From NCBI GenBank assembly GCA_964643325.1, contig CAZXSE010000001.1, positions 62,001 to 126,000 of the forward strand: a stretch of DNA of 64,000 bases, read 5' to 3'. Numbering within the stretch: the stretch's first letter is position 1; each line of letters begins with the position of its first letter. The notes under the pieces were generated by a model. It had not been told where the DNA came from, did no database searches, and was given only the letters and a program-made list of their open reading frames with translations. The position numbers and the translations under genes were made by a program. This document shows, piece by piece, positions 7,261 to 14,784 of this stretch. Source of the DNA: Fredricksoniimonas sp964643325 (lineage in GTDB: Bacteria; Omnitrophota; Gorgyraeia; Zapsychrales; Fredricksoniimonadaceae).

Positions 7261-8175
7261 TTATTTCTTCAAAAGCTTCTCGATCTCGGCCTTGAACCCC
7301 GCGAGGTCACGGGCGCGCGTCTTTTTGCCGTTCAAAAAGAACGTCGGCGTGCCGCGCACATCCGCTTTCGCGGCAAGCGCCACATCCTCGGCGATCTTTT
7401 TCTCGAACGCGGCATCCTGTTCCTTCAGGTCCTTGGCATACTTCGCGACATCCAGGCCCAGGTCCCCGGCCAGTTTTTTGTACAGCTCTTCCGAGAACTC
7501 CGGCTTCCTCGGCGGAAGCTCGATCTTCGCCTCGGGCTCCTTGCCTTCGCGGCGCGCCTGCGAATAGGCCTTAAGGTCGCTCATGTATTTGTCCGGATCA
7601 AGGCCTTTTTCTTTGGCAAAGGCCCTGAAATCCTCTTCGGTCATATTGTCGGGATTGCTGGCCATCAAGAGCGCCGCCATCTCGTAATATTTTCCCTGCA
7701 ACCCGGCGGCAAGCGCAGCCTTGGCCGCGGGTTTGGCCGCGGGATGGAACCCGAGCGGAAAATCCTTCAGGACGACCTTCACATCATCCGGGAATGCCTT
7801 GTAAACTTCTTCAATGACCTGATAGAACCGCGCGCAATAGGGGCATTGAAAGTCAGAAAAATCGACGAGCGTGACCCGGGCGTCGGGCTTTCCCAGAACA
7901 TGAGAGCCGCCCACCGGAAGATCATACACCTTGTTAAAATCTTCGGCAGGCGCGGCCGGCGCTTTAGCGGAAGGTCCGCGCTGGGCAAGCGACTTCACCT
8001 CGGCCTCGAGCGCGTCCACGCGCGCGGACAACGCGCCCGCATCCTGCAAGGCGCGCGCCACAGGCGCGAGCGCAATGTTGATCCCGATGGCGACCGCCAT
8101 GATCAGGCCGGCGAACACAAAAACAGCCGTGACCGCGACCACGATGATCCGCAGCATTTTCTCCCTGGGCTCCAT
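7261..8175 (-). CDS. Membrane-anchored DsbA-like thioredoxin-fold oxidoreductase
   Basis: The 304-residue protein has an N-terminal membrane anchor (about residues 8-35), a short coiled coil and a linker. A DsbA-like thioredoxin fold follows, with the redox site FSDFQCPYCARFY and the cis-proline region RGTPTFFLNG near the C-terminus. The helical domain between them is enlarged by roughly 60 charged residues (SQARREGKEPEAKIELPPRK and following), longer than in typical single-domain DsbA/BdbD proteins. It should act in the periplasm on protein disulfides. No DsbB or VKOR partner is nearby. The ATG at 8175 follows AAGGAG. It is followed by a promoter for the next unit, so it is probably monocistronic. 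Confidence 0.88.
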   Translation of the reverse strand: MEPREKMLRIIVVAVTAVFVFAGLIMAVAIGINIALAPVARALQDAGALSARVDALEAEVKSLAQRGPSAKAPAAPAEDFNKVYDLPVGGSHVLGKPDARVTLVDFSDFQCPYCARFYQVIEEVYKAFPDDVKVVLKDFPLGFHPAAKPAAKAALAAGLQGKYYEMAALLMASNPDNMTEEDFRAFAKEKGLDPDKYMSDLKAYSQARREGKEPEAKIELPPRKPEFSEELYKKLAGDLGLDVAKYAKDLKEQDAAFEKKIAEDVALAAKADVRGTPTFFLNGKKTRARDLAGFKAEIEKLLKK

Positions 8176-8214
8176 CTTGCGTCTCCTTTAATATTATCCA
8201 AGAAATGTTATGAC

Positions 8215-8243
8215 AGTGTACTTCAAGACGGTAAAAAGGGCAA
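8215..8243 (-). promoter_or_regulatory. Possible promoter of the DsbA-like gene
   Basis: TTGCCC (8238-8243), a 17-base spacer and TACACT (8215-8220) on the minus strand, 39 bases upstream of the start codon. The -35 box is only a partial match. Confidence 0.45.
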
Positions 8244-8250
8244 CCGAAAA

Positions 8251-9105
8251 CTAGAGGTCAAGCTTGCCGAAACGCTCCACGATATATTTGACATCATCCC
8301 AACGCCTGCTGCAGCTAAAGACCGCGATGATGAATACCTTCTTATCGCGCTCAAAGTACCCGACAAAGCACGCCTTCGCGGCCTGCGTCCAGCCGGTCTT
8401 GCCATAAACATCATGTTTCCACTTCTGGAACAACCCTTTGTTATGGGAACGCAGGAGCGTGACCTTGCCCCCGTAAGAAGTGATCTTCTTGTACCGGGCC
8501 TGGATGGCCTGACGAAAGAACGGCTTTTTCATGGCCTCGCGGAAAATGAGGGCCATGTCATACGCCGTTGAATACTGCGGATCATCCGCCGGAAGGCCGT
8601 GAGAATTGGCGAACAGGGAATTGCGCGCGCCAAGCCGTGCGGCCCTGCGGTTCATCATGGCCACGAAATTCTTTTCCGAACCAGCCACCGCCTCCGCCAA
8701 AGCAACTGCCGCGTCATTGGCGGAATTCAAAAGCGCCGCGTAAAGCAGATCGCGCACGCGGTACTTGTCGCCCGCCTTGGCATAGATCTTGCTCGCCGGT
8801 ATGCCCGCCGCTTTCGAGCTGATCGTGACATACGAATCAAGGTTCAGTTTTTCCAGGACAAGGAGCGCGGTGAGGACTTTTGTCGTGCTCGCCGGCAGGA
8901 CCTTGCGCGTAATGTCCTTGGCGTACAATCTTCTTTTGGACCCGGACTCAATGAGCACCGCCGCCGACGCCGAGACCGTGTACGCAGCGGGCTTCTTTGA
9001 TCTTTGATGCTTGCGGGCGGCAGCCGCGTCGGGCGCGCCGCAGGCCGCGGCCATGCACACGCCCAGAACCAAAGAAACAAGGGAACGAAAGAACTTTACG
9101 CCCAT
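8251..9105 (-). CDS. D-alanyl-D-alanine carboxypeptidase, peptidase S11 family
   Basis: This 284-residue exported protein has a signal sequence (residues 1 to about 28). Its penicillin-binding motifs are in standard order: ASTTKVLTA (S-x-x-K), LLNSANDAA (S-x-N) and YGKTGWTQ (K-T-G). Such enzymes trim the terminal D-alanine of peptidoglycan stem peptides in the periplasm. The chain ends soon after the catalytic domain and lacks the beta-rich C-terminal domain and amphipathic anchor of PBP5/DacA, so a soluble or loosely bound form is likely. It lies 24 bases downstream of trmB on the same strand, probably in one transcript. Confidence 0.93.
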   Translation of the reverse strand: MGVKFFRSLVSLVLGVCMAAACGAPDAAAARKHQRSKKPAAYTVSASAAVLIESGSKRRLYAKDITRKVLPASTTKVLTALLVLEKLNLDSYVTISSKAAGIPASKIYAKAGDKYRVRDLLYAALLNSANDAAVALAEAVAGSEKNFVAMMNRRAARLGARNSLFANSHGLPADDPQYSTAYDMALIFREAMKKPFFRQAIQARYKKITSYGGKVTLLRSHNKGLFQKWKHDVYGKTGWTQAAKACFVGYFERDKKVFIIAVFSCSRRWDDVKYIVERFGKLDL

Positions 9106-9129
9106 AAGTAACGGCCATCCTGCATGATA

Positions 9130-10062
9130 TCAATCCCCCGCGCTTGCGCCGACCGCAGCAGCGACCAGTTCAATGGCCTTCTGAACACCCTGGGTCGGAA
9201 GGACAATGGCCCCGTTGGCCGGGCCGATGCACCAGCCCCGGGAACTATGACTGACAACGATCCAGATATGCTGCGCGCGATTGTCCTCGCTGACAACGGC
9301 ATCGACCATGGCTTTCGGAATGCGCGGGTCATAAAGGAACTCCCCGAACTTGACCGTCAGCGGGCCCCAGACATCCTCAACGCGCACCTTCGTCAGGTCG
9401 GCCTTCTCCACAAAATATGTCTTCATCGCACAACCTCCCTGGGCAATATCCTGATGCGCTGTTTTCGTCAGCGTTATTTCATGGAACCGGCTTTGTCCGG
9501 CCGCCGCCCACTTGCGCTCGAATTTGGTGTCGAACGTCGCCGGAATAACAGCGGCCGCGGCCTCGAACCCTGTCCCGGGCACATTTTCCATGATCCAGGA
9601 AAAATACGGCTGATGGTCCGTGACAATGTAAAGCGGCGCACCATCCATCAGGCGGCTGTTAATGAGCCGCAGGATCTCCGGTGAAAAAAGCCGGTGGCGA
9701 ACATGGCGTTTCTTGGGCCACGGGCACGGAAAAAGGCAGTGGACCTTTGCCAGGGACCGCGGCCGCAACAGATACTGCAGGGCCCACACCGCGTCGATGC
9801 GCATCACACGCACATTGCCAAGCCCTGTCTCATGGACCTTGCGCAGGGTCTTGATGATCCGCTTGGCGCATTGCTCAACGCCCAGAAAATCCTTTTGCCC
9901 ATCCGCCGATGCCAGCCGCACCAGATACTCGCCTGTCCCGAAGCCGATCTCCAGCTCGAGCGGCGCGGCGCGGCCGAAAACTTTTTCCTGGTCCAGGGGG
10001 AACAGATCCTCTTCCAGCGGCAGGAATGACGCCAGCGAACCATAGGCGTAATTACTCTTCAT
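9130..10062 (-). CDS. trmB: tRNA (guanine-N7)-methyltransferase with C-terminal extension
   Basis: The first 210 or so residues are a TrmB methyltransferase: the SAM-binding LEIGFGTGEYL, then HCLFPCPWPKKRH and IVTDHQPYFSW. The enzyme makes m7G46 in tRNA. Bacterial TrmB proteins usually have 200-240 residues, but this one has 310. The extra 95 residues begin around MKTYFVEKADLTKVRVEDVW and contain WIVVSHSSRGWCIGPANGA; I do not recognise a named domain. Extended TrmB proteins are known in thermophiles such as Aquifex, where the tail stabilises the enzyme. The start at 10062 overlaps the lipoprotein stop as ATGA. Confidence 0.88.
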   Translation of the reverse strand: MKSNYAYGSLASFLPLEEDLFPLDQEKVFGRAAPLELEIGFGTGEYLVRLASADGQKDFLGVEQCAKRIIKTLRKVHETGLGNVRVMRIDAVWALQYLLRPRSLAKVHCLFPCPWPKKRHVRHRLFSPEILRLINSRLMDGAPLYIVTDHQPYFSWIMENVPGTGFEAAAAVIPATFDTKFERKWAAAGQSRFHEITLTKTAHQDIAQGGCAMKTYFVEKADLTKVRVEDVWGPLTVKFGEFLYDPRIPKAMVDAVVSEDNRAQHIWIVVSHSSRGWCIGPANGAIVLPTQGVQKAIELVAAAVGASAGD

Positions 10063-10463
10063 TTTGCGGCCCTGATCCCGGCGAGCCCTTCACGGCCTGC
10101 GGCCACCACGAGCCCGTCCTTATAGACCACGGGGAACAGATCCGCCTCGCTGACGCGCGCGCCCGGCGCAGGCGGCCGGACGATATACCGGTCGATCTGG
10201 CACGACGCCCCGTTGATCACGCTGATCTCCGATGAAAAAAGTTTTTGCGCCTCGACAGGCCTGGACACGCCGGATGCGCCGTCAATAACATAGCCGACAA
10301 TGACTTTCCCGTCCATGACGGCCGCGACCATGGCCCGGGTCATGCCCAACGTGACCCGCTCCTCGGGCCGCAGAACACCCGCCGGCGGAATAACAGAGTT
10401 CGCCACCGTGACACATCCCGTACCCGCCAGCATCAAGACGATCAGCAGCAAATATCTCTTCAT
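10059..10463 (-). CDS. Small lipoprotein, possibly BamE/SmpA-like
   Basis: From the ATG at 10463 the product has 134 residues, with a signal sequence MKRYLLLIVLMLAGTGC ending in a plausible lipoprotein cysteine at residue 17. The frame opens further upstream, but that segment overlaps the deaminase gene and lacks export features. After the signal, the segment ERVTLGMTRAMVAAVMDGK resembles the G-M-T-x-x-x-V helix of BamE/SmpA-type outer-membrane lipoproteins, although overall similarity is weak. The remainder is unrecognised and includes an RPPAPGARVSEADLFPVVYK stretch. It sits between a deaminase and trmB with tight spacing, which says little about function. Confidence 0.6.
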   Translation of the reverse strand: MKRYLLLIVLMLAGTGCVTVANSVIPPAGVLRPEERVTLGMTRAMVAAVMDGKVIVGYVIDGASGVSRPVEAQKLFSSEISVINGASCQIDRYIVRPPAPGARVSEADLFPVVYKDGLVVAAGREGLAGIRAAK

Positions 10464-10473
10464 AACAACCCCT

Positions 10474-10956
10474 TTAATAGGTCCTGGCCCTGCCGGAACT
10501 TTTCCACTGTGTAAAAAGCGCCTGGCATTCACTGCGCAGGCATCCGCCTTCCACCAGGACCGGGCTTGCGCCGGCCTGCTTCATTGTTATATTTGAAATA
10601 GCCAATTCATTGAACCCGGCCTCTCTGGCATCCGCAATGGAGGCGCCATAAACAATGCGCCCGATCTTCGCCCAGTGGATCGCGGAAAAACACATCGGGC
10701 AAGGCTCTGTTGTCGAATAGATCGTGCAGCCTGAAAGGTCGATCACGCCCAGCGCCCGGCATGCGGCCCGGATCGTATTGACCTCGCCGTGCGCCGTGAT
10801 ATCCGTCGAGGCCCAGACCACATTATGCTCGCAGGCCGCGACCTTGCCGGCAGCGGTAACAAGGCACGCGCCAAAGGGCGTCTGCCCCCGGGCAATGCCC
10901 TCCCGTGTCCTGGCAATGGCCAGGCGCATACAAGCTTCATCCTGCGGCGTGAACAT
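10474..10956 (-). CDS. Zinc-dependent nucleoside/guanine deaminase-like protein
   Basis: The 160-residue protein belongs to the cytidine/deoxycytidylate deaminase superfamily. The zinc motifs are HGEVNTIRAA (H-x-E, with Gly where Ala is usual) and TTEPCPMCFSAIHWA (P-C-x-x-C). The GQTPFGACLV start and the EAGFNELAI end resemble bacterial guanine deaminases (GuaD) more than tRNA adenosine deaminase TadA, but a nucleoside deaminase of other specificity is possible. The reaction would be hydrolytic deamination of a purine or pyrimidine base in salvage. The promoter's -10 box ends only six bases before the ATG, which suggests a leaderless mRNA. Confidence 0.82.
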   Translation of the reverse strand: MFTPQDEACMRLAIARTREGIARGQTPFGACLVTAAGKVAACEHNVVWASTDITAHGEVNTIRAACRALGVIDLSGCTIYSTTEPCPMCFSAIHWAKIGRIVYGASIADAREAGFNELAISNITMKQAGASPVLVEGGCLRSECQALFTQWKSSGRARTY

Positions 10957-10962
10957 GGCGCT

Positions 10963-10991
10963 ATATTAACATCGCGCTCCATGCGTGTCCA
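10963..10991 (-). promoter_or_regulatory. Promoter of the deaminase gene, leaderless configuration
   Basis: TGGACA (10986-10991), a 17-base spacer and TAATAT (10963-10968) on the minus strand. Only six bases separate the -10 box from the ATG at 10956, so the transcript would begin at the start codon. Confidence 0.6.
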
Positions 10992-11045
10992 GCGAGGGGC
11001 GAAACTTCTGCGGGCGCGCGGCCGCCGTGATTTGCAAAGTTTGCG

Positions 11046-11074
11046 TGGACGCGGCACACCCCCTTTGCTAGTAT
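11046..11074 (+). promoter_or_regulatory. Possible promoter of uppP
   Basis: A weak -35 TGGACG (11046-11051), a 17-base spacer and TAGTAT (11069-11074), 23 bases upstream of the start codon. Confidence 0.4.
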
Positions 11075-11097
11075 GCAAAAAACAACAGGAGGCTTGC

Positions 11098-11892
11098 ATG
11101 CTCGAACAGATCATCCTCGGCGCGATCCAGGGCATCACGGAATGGGTCCCCGTCAGTTCCGAAGGCTGCATCATACTGGCGAAAACAAAGCTCTTTCACA
11201 GCGCCGCCCCCATCAATCAGCTTATCAATTACGCCCTGTTGCTGCATCTGGGCACCTTGCTGGCCGCGCTGGTCTATTTCCGTAATGAGATCGCGGGCGT
11301 CTTTGCCGCCATCTGCAACTATAAAGAAAGCGCCGAAGGGTCCCGGAAACTTTTGCTGTTCCTGGCCCTGACCACCGTGATCAGCGGCGGGCTGGGATTC
11401 ATGGTCGTCAAACTTTTTGCGGGCGTGATCTACACGTTCCCCAAAGCCGGGGCCGCGCTGACCATCTTCATCGGCTGCCTGTTATGGGTCACGGGCTTCC
11501 TGCAATGGCGCGCCAAAGACACGGGCACGCGCACCGTCAACGACCTGCGCGTCCATGACGGGATCCTCCTCGGCATCCTGCAGGGGTTGGCCACGCTCCC
11601 CGGGCTGTCGCGCTCAGGCACCACGATCGCGGCGCTCTTGCTGACGAAGTTCGACAAACAGCAGGCGCTCAAACTGAGCTTTCTCATGAGCATGCCGCTC
11701 ATCCTTTTCGGCAACATCATCCTGAACATCAAGCATTTCACATCTGTCAACGTGTCGCTTGTCGGGATCCTGACCGCTTTTATCGTGGGACTCGCTTCGA
11801 TCAATGTCCTGATGAAATTCGCGCAAAAGGTCAATTTCAGCATCTTCCTGTTCTTCTTCGGAAGCCTGATGATCCTGTCGGTGTTCCTGTAA
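11098..11892 (+). CDS. uppP: Undecaprenyl-diphosphatase (UppP/BacA family), variant
   Basis: The start at 11098 is fixed by a perfect AGGAGG six bases upstream, although the frame opens at 10789; the product has 264 residues. Multiple hydrophobic segments and the motifs ITEWVPVSSEG (residues 13-23) and LPGLSRSGTTIAALL place it in the UppP family. These enzymes dephosphorylate undecaprenyl pyrophosphate to recycle the lipid carrier for cell-wall glycans. The first motif is atypical: classic BacA has P-I/V-S-S-T-G-H, while here it is PVSSEGC, without the His. The E-W-x-P-V-S-S-E-G form is one I associate with archaeal and deep-branching members. The catalytic Arg motif is intact. Confidence 0.88.
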   Translation: MLEQIILGAIQGITEWVPVSSEGCIILAKTKLFHSAAPINQLINYALLLHLGTLLAALVYFRNEIAGVFAAICNYKESAEGSRKLLLFLALTTVISGGLGFMVVKLFAGVIYTFPKAGAALTIFIGCLLWVTGFLQWRAKDTGTRTVNDLRVHDGILLGILQGLATLPGLSRSGTTIAALLLTKFDKQQALKLSFLMSMPLILFGNIILNIKHFTSVNVSLVGILTAFIVGLASINVLMKFAQKVNFSIFLFFFGSLMILSVFL

Positions 11893-11912
11893 ACCGGGCC
11901 AGAAAATTCTTT

Positions 11913-11940
11913 TTGCAAAAATCCCGTTCTGTGTTATATT
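11913..11940 (+). promoter_or_regulatory. Promoter of tRNA-Glu
   Basis: TTGCAA (11913-11918), a 16-base spacer and TATATT (11935-11940), 12 bases before the tRNA. Confidence 0.7.
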
Positions 11941-11952
11941 TGACGCTTTCGC

Positions 11953-12030
11953 GGCCCCATCGTCTAGCCTGGTCCAGGACGTCTGGTTCTCAGCCATAAA
12001 ACACCGGTTCGAATCCGGTTGGGGCTACCA
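11953..12030 (+). tRNA. tRNA-Glu (anticodon CUC)
   Basis: The 78-base gene has a seven-pair acceptor stem (GGCCCCA with TGGGGCT, one G-U pair), the T-loop GTTCGAATC and an encoded CCA end. The anticodon loop TTCTCAG puts CTC at 11989-11991. The CATCGTCTAG start is typical of tRNA-Glu. The anticodon stem contains one mismatch (C-T). It is followed after one base by an assembly gap and by repeats resembling its own 3' end. Confidence 0.9.
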
Positions 12031-12031
12031 A

Positions 12032-12131
12032 NNNNNNNNNNNNNNNNNNNNNNNNNNNNNNNNNNNNNNNNNNNNNNNNNNNNNNNNNNNNNNNNNNNNN
12101 NNNNNNNNNNNNNNNNNNNNNNNNNNNNNNN
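12032..12131. other. Assembly gap (100 Ns) next to tRNA-Glu
   Basis: A fixed 100-N placeholder. It lies between the tRNA 3' end and further copies of the tRNA 3' end sequence, so a collapsed repeat array is the likely cause; the true length is unknown. Confidence 0.97.
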
Positions 12132-12216
12132 CAGCCCGCGAGGCCGCAGGCCGAGCGGAATCCGGTTGGGCAACCAACCAGCCGAGCGTAGCGAGGCTGT
12201 ATCCGGTTGGGCCACC
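12132..12216. repeat. Tandem repeats resembling the tRNA-Glu 3' end
   Basis: GAATCCGGTTGGG occurs at the tRNA 3' end (12011 onward) and near-identical copies recur at 12158-12170 and 12200-12211 (as TATCCGGTTGGG), each followed by a CCAC or CAACCA-like end. Between them lie GC-rich units, AGGCCGAGCGG-type at 12136-12158 and GCCGAGCGTAGCGAGGC at 12181-12197. About 85 bases are visible after the gap; more copies probably lie inside it. Confidence 0.75.
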
Positions 12217-12233
12217 TCCAACTGCCCTCACGA

Positions 12234-14603
12234 TCAAGGCGAAGCTGCAGACACCTTGAAAAATCCCTGCGCATCAGCAAGCGGCAAAATGCTGATAATG
12301 ACCGGACGAAAACCAGCGATTTCAACGCCATCAATCCCCTGGATCCACTGTTCTTGTGACCAATCGATCAGTTCCCCCGTCTCCCGAAGATCCAATTTCG
12401 CGGCATCCAGATCAATGCCGCCGACATTATCCGACACGCTTTGTGCCTGATCAGCGCCCTCCAGCAGGGCGATGGCCTTTTCAATAACTCCATCGGCGAC
12501 TACGAGTGCCTCACGCACTCCTTCATCATCTCCATATTGCTCACGGGCAAAGCGCGTTTCTCCGCGCAAGAACTGCAACTCCCGACGGATCTCCTCGATC
12601 AACACATCATTAGCATGCCACTCGGAATCGCTCACAAAATGCATCCCCCTGTCTCGGGCATGGTCCCTGAGCAATACTCCCAGGGTTGACATCTGCAGAT
12701 CAAGTCGCAGCGTGTTCATAGACTTGCGGGAAGCGCGGGCATATCCTTGTTTTTCCCACCATTGAAGGATCCGTTGATGCCACGAACGGGTCGCAACAAC
12801 AGCCCCGCGCAAATTGTCATACTCCATCGCCATTTCCGGAATATCAAGCTCTTTGGGCACGAACTCATAACGGCCCTCCACAAAATCACCGTCAAAAGTC
12901 ATTCCGCCCTGTCGGGAAAGGGCATACACCTTCATAGCACCAAAATACATCAATCGCGTCATTTCTCCTTTGGCCTCAGCCCTATAGTGACACAGCTCCT
13001 TCGTTCTGACGGTGTCGAACAAAGACAGAAAAAAACCTTGTCTCGGCGAACCCCAAACAATGCCGGCAAAAGGAGTGCCCTGCTCCTCCCATGCTTTCAT
13101 ATCCCCGTCGGAAGGCAATGGCGACACTCGGACGCTTTCACCATTAAGCCGGGTAGGATGCGCGTGCACATCCAGGAATGTCATCGCGATCTTTTTTAAT
13201 GACTCCTGAAATTCCGAAGCTGAGAACGAAACCACAGAGCCAGAGTTCAGCGGGCCCGTCTGCACACTCCTTCCTTTTTCGACCATCGACATTTCACCGT
13301 CACGCCCGACCCAAAAACGGCTTTCATAATTGTGCCCGATCAAATACTGGACCACATTCCCGATGTTCTTCCTGAAGCGCGCGCCCTGCAATATCGGATC
13401 CAGCGTCCCTGTGTCGAATATCTGTCCTTCACCGCTGCGAAAAGATCCCTCGGCATGATCCTGCACGGGGCCGAGTCTGACCTCAACGACCTGCAACGGC
13501 TCTGCCGCGACCGTCTCTGCTATCTGCGCAAGATCGGTATCTCTTTGAACAACTACCTCCGGTGCATATTGGAACCCGCCGGAAAAATACTTGCGAGAGA
13601 TAGTATCGCCGGTGATCTCATCCGTTTCTTCCTTGATATAATTGAACGCGCCTTTTTTGAAAGCATCGACATATTGCTGCCAGATCCGGTCCTTAATATT
13701 TTTGTCGGCCAGATCAATGCCCTTAACCTTATTTCTATCCGTATAAGCCCTGCCCACCAAACTTTCCTTAAGGTTCCTCTTAAACCATGTCGATAAGATC
13801 ATGGCATGATAGATCTGCCGCAAAAGCGCGAAGTTCGCACCCTCATTAACCTCTTTTTCAATGACCGGAAGAACAATCTCACGCATGATATCTTTGGCAA
13901 TTGCTTGAGACTCTGCAAAAGCCGAAGCGCTCGCCGCATCCTTCGTCTTGTGCCCTACGTCTTGTGTCATCGCAAGGTAATCCGACTCCAACATGACTTT
14001 CAAATGACTGCTCTTGATGACCGCAATGTTTCCGTTCACATACACGGTCGCCTCATCAGGAGTGATCCAAACCTTATTAAAGGTATCAAGCGGGATATCG
14101 GTCGTCCCGTACTTTTGATTCGCCGCAGCGTAGATCTTTTTCCAGATCTCTTTTCCCAATGCATTTTCTGGATACATCAAAGACGATGTTAATTGCTTAA
14201 GGATATAATCCTCGGCCAAAAGGTCGCGCCCCATTTCAGTCTTGCCAAAGGCGTCAGGAATGATGCGGTCACCTTCATAAGGCGACAGGTTGACCCAAAG
14301 ATCTTTTTCAGGAGTGGTGAGAGACGCTAGAAAATAACGGACGATCTTGGTGACCTCAGGCTTTAAAGTGCCTCCCTTAAGTCCAGAATTCCCGGCATCA
14401 ACAACAAAGTCAAAACGGAGCGGGTCTTTAGGATAAACCTTGATGCCTTTTAAAAGGGGCGGCGCAAAGACCGGGCTCAAGTTCAGCATGGTCCCCGCTT
14501 GCGGCATCCATGGGGTCGTCTCCACTGCCAAGGCACACGGGGTCGTCGCCGTTAAGAACGGCACAATAAGGAAAGCCGCCAAAAAGTGTTTCATGCCTGC
14601 CAT
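12234..14603 (-). CDS. Modular exported protein 1: shared N-module, JAMM-like centre, shared C-tail
   Basis: From the ATG at 14603 (AGGGGA upstream; alternatives 14633 and 14594) the protein has 789 residues. A signal sequence ends near residue 26. Residues about 38-345 form a module strongly similar to the start of the protein at 44778-48500, with shared blocks PEKDLWVNLSPYE, FNKVWI, SHLKVM, LLRQ.Y.A, KRNLKESL, FNYIKE and YFSGG. The centre differs. It contains DVHAHP (480s) and PLPSDGD (about 496-501), an H-x-H ... S-x-x-D arrangement like JAMM/MPN+ metalloproteases but with a longer loop. A helical region follows. The final 62 residues (GGIDLDAAKLDL ... GFRPVIISILP) again match the tail of the other protein. 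The function is unknown; metalloprotease activity is inference. Confidence 0.72.
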   Translation of the reverse strand: MAGMKHFLAAFLIVPFLTATTPCALAVETTPWMPQAGTMLNLSPVFAPPLLKGIKVYPKDPLRFDFVVDAGNSGLKGGTLKPEVTKIVRYFLASLTTPEKDLWVNLSPYEGDRIIPDAFGKTEMGRDLLAEDYILKQLTSSLMYPENALGKEIWKKIYAAANQKYGTTDIPLDTFNKVWITPDEATVYVNGNIAVIKSSHLKVMLESDYLAMTQDVGHKTKDAASASAFAESQAIAKDIMREIVLPVIEKEVNEGANFALLRQIYHAMILSTWFKRNLKESLVGRAYTDRNKVKGIDLADKNIKDRIWQQYVDAFKKGAFNYIKEETDEITGDTISRKYFSGGFQYAPEVVVQRDTDLAQIAETVAAEPLQVVEVRLGPVQDHAEGSFRSGEGQIFDTGTLDPILQGARFRKNIGNVVQYLIGHNYESRFWVGRDGEMSMVEKGRSVQTGPLNSGSVVSFSASEFQESLKKIAMTFLDVHAHPTRLNGESVRVSPLPSDGDMKAWEEQGTPFAGIVWGSPRQGFFLSLFDTVRTKELCHYRAEAKGEMTRLMYFGAMKVYALSRQGGMTFDGDFVEGRYEFVPKELDIPEMAMEYDNLRGAVVATRSWHQRILQWWEKQGYARASRKSMNTLRLDLQMSTLGVLLRDHARDRGMHFVSDSEWHANDVLIEEIRRELQFLRGETRFAREQYGDDEGVREALVVADGVIEKAIALLEGADQAQSVSDNVGGIDLDAAKLDLRETGELIDWSQEQWIQGIDGVEIAGFRPVIISILPLADAQGFFKVSAASP

Positions 14604-14635
14604 CTTTCCCCTCATCTGGCCAACCCCGCTCAACC

Positions 14636-14664
14636 CTTATAAAGTATATTCTATAAAATGACAA
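14636..14664 (-). promoter_or_regulatory. Probable promoter of modular exported protein 1
   Basis: TTGTCA (14659-14664), a 17-base spacer and TATAAG (14636-14641) on the minus strand, 32 bases before the start codon. Confidence 0.5.
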
Positions 14665-14750
14665 AATATAAGGGGGGCATCCCCGCGAGGATTTCTCAAG
14701 CTCCGCCCCTAGAATATTAATCTTAAGTTTAATAAACCCCAATCCATCAA

Positions 14751-14778
14751 TTGACACGAGCATCCCCCCGCATACAAT
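14751..14778 (+). promoter_or_regulatory. Promoter of the FIST operon, leaderless configuration
   Basis: A perfect TTGACA (14751-14756), a 16-base spacer and TACAAT (14773-14778). The ATG at 14785 begins six bases later and no Shine-Dalgarno sequence fits, so the mRNA should start at or next to the start codon. Confidence 0.75.
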
Positions 14779-14784
14779 AAGTAT

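Noticed and set aside
12032..12131. Small open frames spanning the second N gap
   Set aside because: They are translated through Ns and short repeats and have no coding support.
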